Shown here: positions 5,795 to 6,591 of the stretch, one piece after another
Position numbering within the stretch: the first letter of the stretch is position 1
Layout of the letters: each line of letters opens with the position of its first letter
The notes under the pieces: model-generated
What the model saw: the letters and a program-made list of their open reading frames with translations, nothing else
Databases searched by the model: none
What the model was told of the DNA's origin: nothing
NCBI GenBank assembly: GCA_028274885.1
Contig: JAQCMX010000145.1
Coordinates: 1-6,591 of the forward strand
Source of the DNA: Haloarculaceae archaeon
GTDB taxonomy: Archaea > Halobacteriota > Halobacteria > Halobacteriales > Haloarculaceae
Direction: 5' to 3'
DNA length: 6,591 nt
Translations under genes and position numbers: made by a program

Positions 5795-5803
5795 CCTATA
5801 AAG
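5795..5803 (-). promoter_or_regulatory. TATA-like element of the minus-strand rhodanese gene
   Basis: The minus strand reads CTTTATAGG, about 27-35 bases before ATG 5768. Transcription would begin within a few bases of that ATG. This supports ATG 5768 as the start and makes the upstream GTG at 5795 unlikely. Confidence 0.5.
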
Positions 5804-5812
5804 CGGTATTAC

Positions 5813-6031
5813 TTGCGGCATGGTCGGCCACTCCTCACCTGTTGCGGCAGATACTGCCCCAACTTGCGGGGATTGTGCCATTTCGCTCTCGTCCACCGGG
5901 ACGACCTCCCTGCGCGCTGGCGTATCGAGTTCACCCTCCGCGACATAACAAGTAACATTTGCCGCCTTCTTCGAGCGAAGGCACAATCGGAGACGAAGGA
6001 CACGTTCAATTGTCCCTGTCTCGAAGGGTGA
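5813..6031 (+). other. Possible small or frameshifted Cys-containing ORF between the rhodanese genes
   Basis: From about 5877 to 6031 the plus strand has protein-like sense in frame 2: CHFALVHRDDLPARW, then RIEFTLRD, SNICRLL and AKAQSETKDTFNCPC, ending in TGA 6029-6031. Just before it, in frame 3, are the residues PTCGDC (5859-5876). Joined by one frameshift, the two would look like a small Cys-pair protein. There is no ATG start in frame 2, only TTG 5813. The complementary strand is also open here and also encodes an acidic, halophile-like peptide, so the coding strand is not certain. The stop overlaps the Shine-Dalgarno sequence of the next gene. I do not recognise the family; chance is a real possibility. 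Confidence 0.25.
5964..5982. repeat. 6-bp inverted repeat upstream of the plus-strand rhodanese
   Basis: GCCTTC (5964-5969) and GAAGGC (5977-5982) are perfect complements with a 7-base loop, ending 52 bases before the ATG at 6035. It could be a regulator dyad or chance; it lies inside the possible small ORF. Confidence 0.25.
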
Positions 6032-6033
6032 TC
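6027..6033 (+). promoter_or_regulatory. Ribosome binding site of the plus-strand rhodanese
   Basis: GGTGATC is complementary to GATCACC at the 3' end of archaeal 16S rRNA, the inner part of the extended site GGAGGTGATC. It ends one base before ATG 6035. That places the expected position of the GGAGG core about 7-11 bases upstream, a normal spacing. A Shine-Dalgarno site implies a leadered or polycistronic message, unlike the minus-strand genes here. Confidence 0.5.
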
Positions 6034-6034
6034 G

Positions 6035-6591
6035 ATGACCAACTTCGTCGTAACGCAGGGGTGGCTGGCCGAACACCGCTCTGACGTTCGAGTTGTCGAC
6101 GTCAGGGATGCCTGGGAGTTCGGCGGGATCGGTCACATCCCTGGTGCGGTAAACGTCCCCTTCGAGGCTTTCCGGGCTGATAATCATGCCGCCAGTGACG
6201 ACCCCGAATCGACAACCAACGACGCAGGGATGTTACCCGGTGAACTCGTATTCGAACGGCTACTCGAGGACGCAGGGCTCTCGAGAGAGGATCACCTCGT
6301 GGCCTACGACGATCATCACGGGGTATTTGCGGCTCGGTTTCTCGTGACCGCCCTGCTGTATGGTCACTCCGAGGCACAGCTATCCCTGCTCGACGGTGAT
6401 TTCAGCGCGTGGCAGCGCAGCCACGAAACCACCAGCGATGCCGCCGAGGTGACAGGGTCGACCTACGACATCCGGCGACCGTCCGAAACGCCGCTGATCG
6501 ATTCCGACGGGGTGTCTGATGCCGTGGCGGATACGGGGGCGGTGATCGTCGATACTCGCGAGCAGTGGGAGTTCGAAGAGGGACACATCCC
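6035..6591 (+). CDS. Second tandem-domain rhodanese / thiosulfate sulfurtransferase (3' end outside window)
   Basis: The frame from ATG 6035 is open to the window edge, giving 185 codons. Residues 1-130 form a first rhodanese domain: VVDVRDAWEFGGIGHIPGAVNVPF (20-43) is the typical opening, and LLDGDFSAWQRS (118-129) the typical close. Its active-loop position reads VAYDDHHGVFAARF, with Asp in place of Cys, so this domain should be inactive. A second domain starts near 154 (PLIDSDGV, VIVDTREQWEFEEGHI) and is cut off before its active loop. No Cys occurs in the visible part. By analogy with the neighbouring gene and the family, the catalytic Cys should lie beyond the edge. The two genes diverge from a 266-base region and probably both act in sulfur transfer, in the cytoplasm since no signal peptide is seen. 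Confidence 0.9.
   Translation, partial: MTNFVVTQGWLAEHRSDVRVVDVRDAWEFGGIGHIPGAVNVPFEAFRADNHAASDDPESTTNDAGMLPGELVFERLLEDAGLSREDHLVAYDDHHGVFAARFLVTALLYGHSEAQLSLLDGDFSAWQRSHETTSDAAEVTGSTYDIRRPSETPLIDSDGVSDAVADTGAVIVDTREQWEFEEGHI

Noticed and set aside
5789..6187. Minus-strand open frame of 132 codons with an acidic C-terminal part
   Set aside because: Its N-terminal half is antisense to the plus-strand rhodanese domain. The remaining part lies in the intergenic region and has no motif, though the acidic content leaves some doubt about which strand, if either, is coding.
1..6591. CRISPR array, tRNA or rRNA genes, defence island
   Set aside because: No regularly spaced repeats, no cloverleaf-like segments and no rRNA-like stretches were seen. 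The single SNase gene and a dead tnpB do not make a defence system.

Overview
The window comes from a haloarchaeon (class Halobacteria), probably from its chromosome. The inferred proteins are rich in Asp and Glu. Several genes carry TATA-like elements about 25-30 bases before an ATG, the spacing of leaderless haloarchaeal transcripts. An AbrB-PhoU fusion regulator and a RIO-like kinase of haloarchaeal type also point there. No species can be named from the sequence alone.

Layout, left to right. (1) 1-321, plus strand: the C-terminal end of a protein resembling the haloarchaeal 'iron transporter' DUF7350 family. (2) 322-529: a convergent gap with nothing supportable. (3) 530-1528, minus: an AbrB-PhoU regulator. 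(4) 1619-2416, minus: a RIO-like kinase lying upstream of the PhoU gene in the same direction; each has its own promoter-like element. (5) About 2611-3297: the wreck of an IS605/IS1341-type element, with a badly decayed tnpB and a still foldable right end. (6) 3314-4210, minus: a membrane-anchored staphylococcal-nuclease-like protein with the usual catalytic residues. (7) 4268-4639, minus: a short UspA-family protein. (8) 4902-5768, minus: a complete two-domain thiosulfate sulfurtransferase (rhodanese) with a CRIGERSS active site. (9) 6035 to the window edge, plus: a second two-domain rhodanese, divergent from the first and cut off before its own active-site loop.

How the parts relate. The two rhodaneses form a divergent pair around a 266-base intergenic region and probably act together in sulfane-sulfur transfer. 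The kinase and PhoU genes are neighbours in one orientation, but no direct functional link can be shown. The nuclease and Usp genes share a strand with a 57-base gap and may be cotranscribed. The transposon relic sits between the kinase promoter and the 3' end of the nuclease gene. I found no clearly new multi-gene system. The items most worth checking are the tnpB relic, whose two internal deletions sit on short repeats while its right-end hairpins survive; the two-membrane-segment nuclease; and a possible frameshifted small Cys-containing ORF between the rhodaneses.
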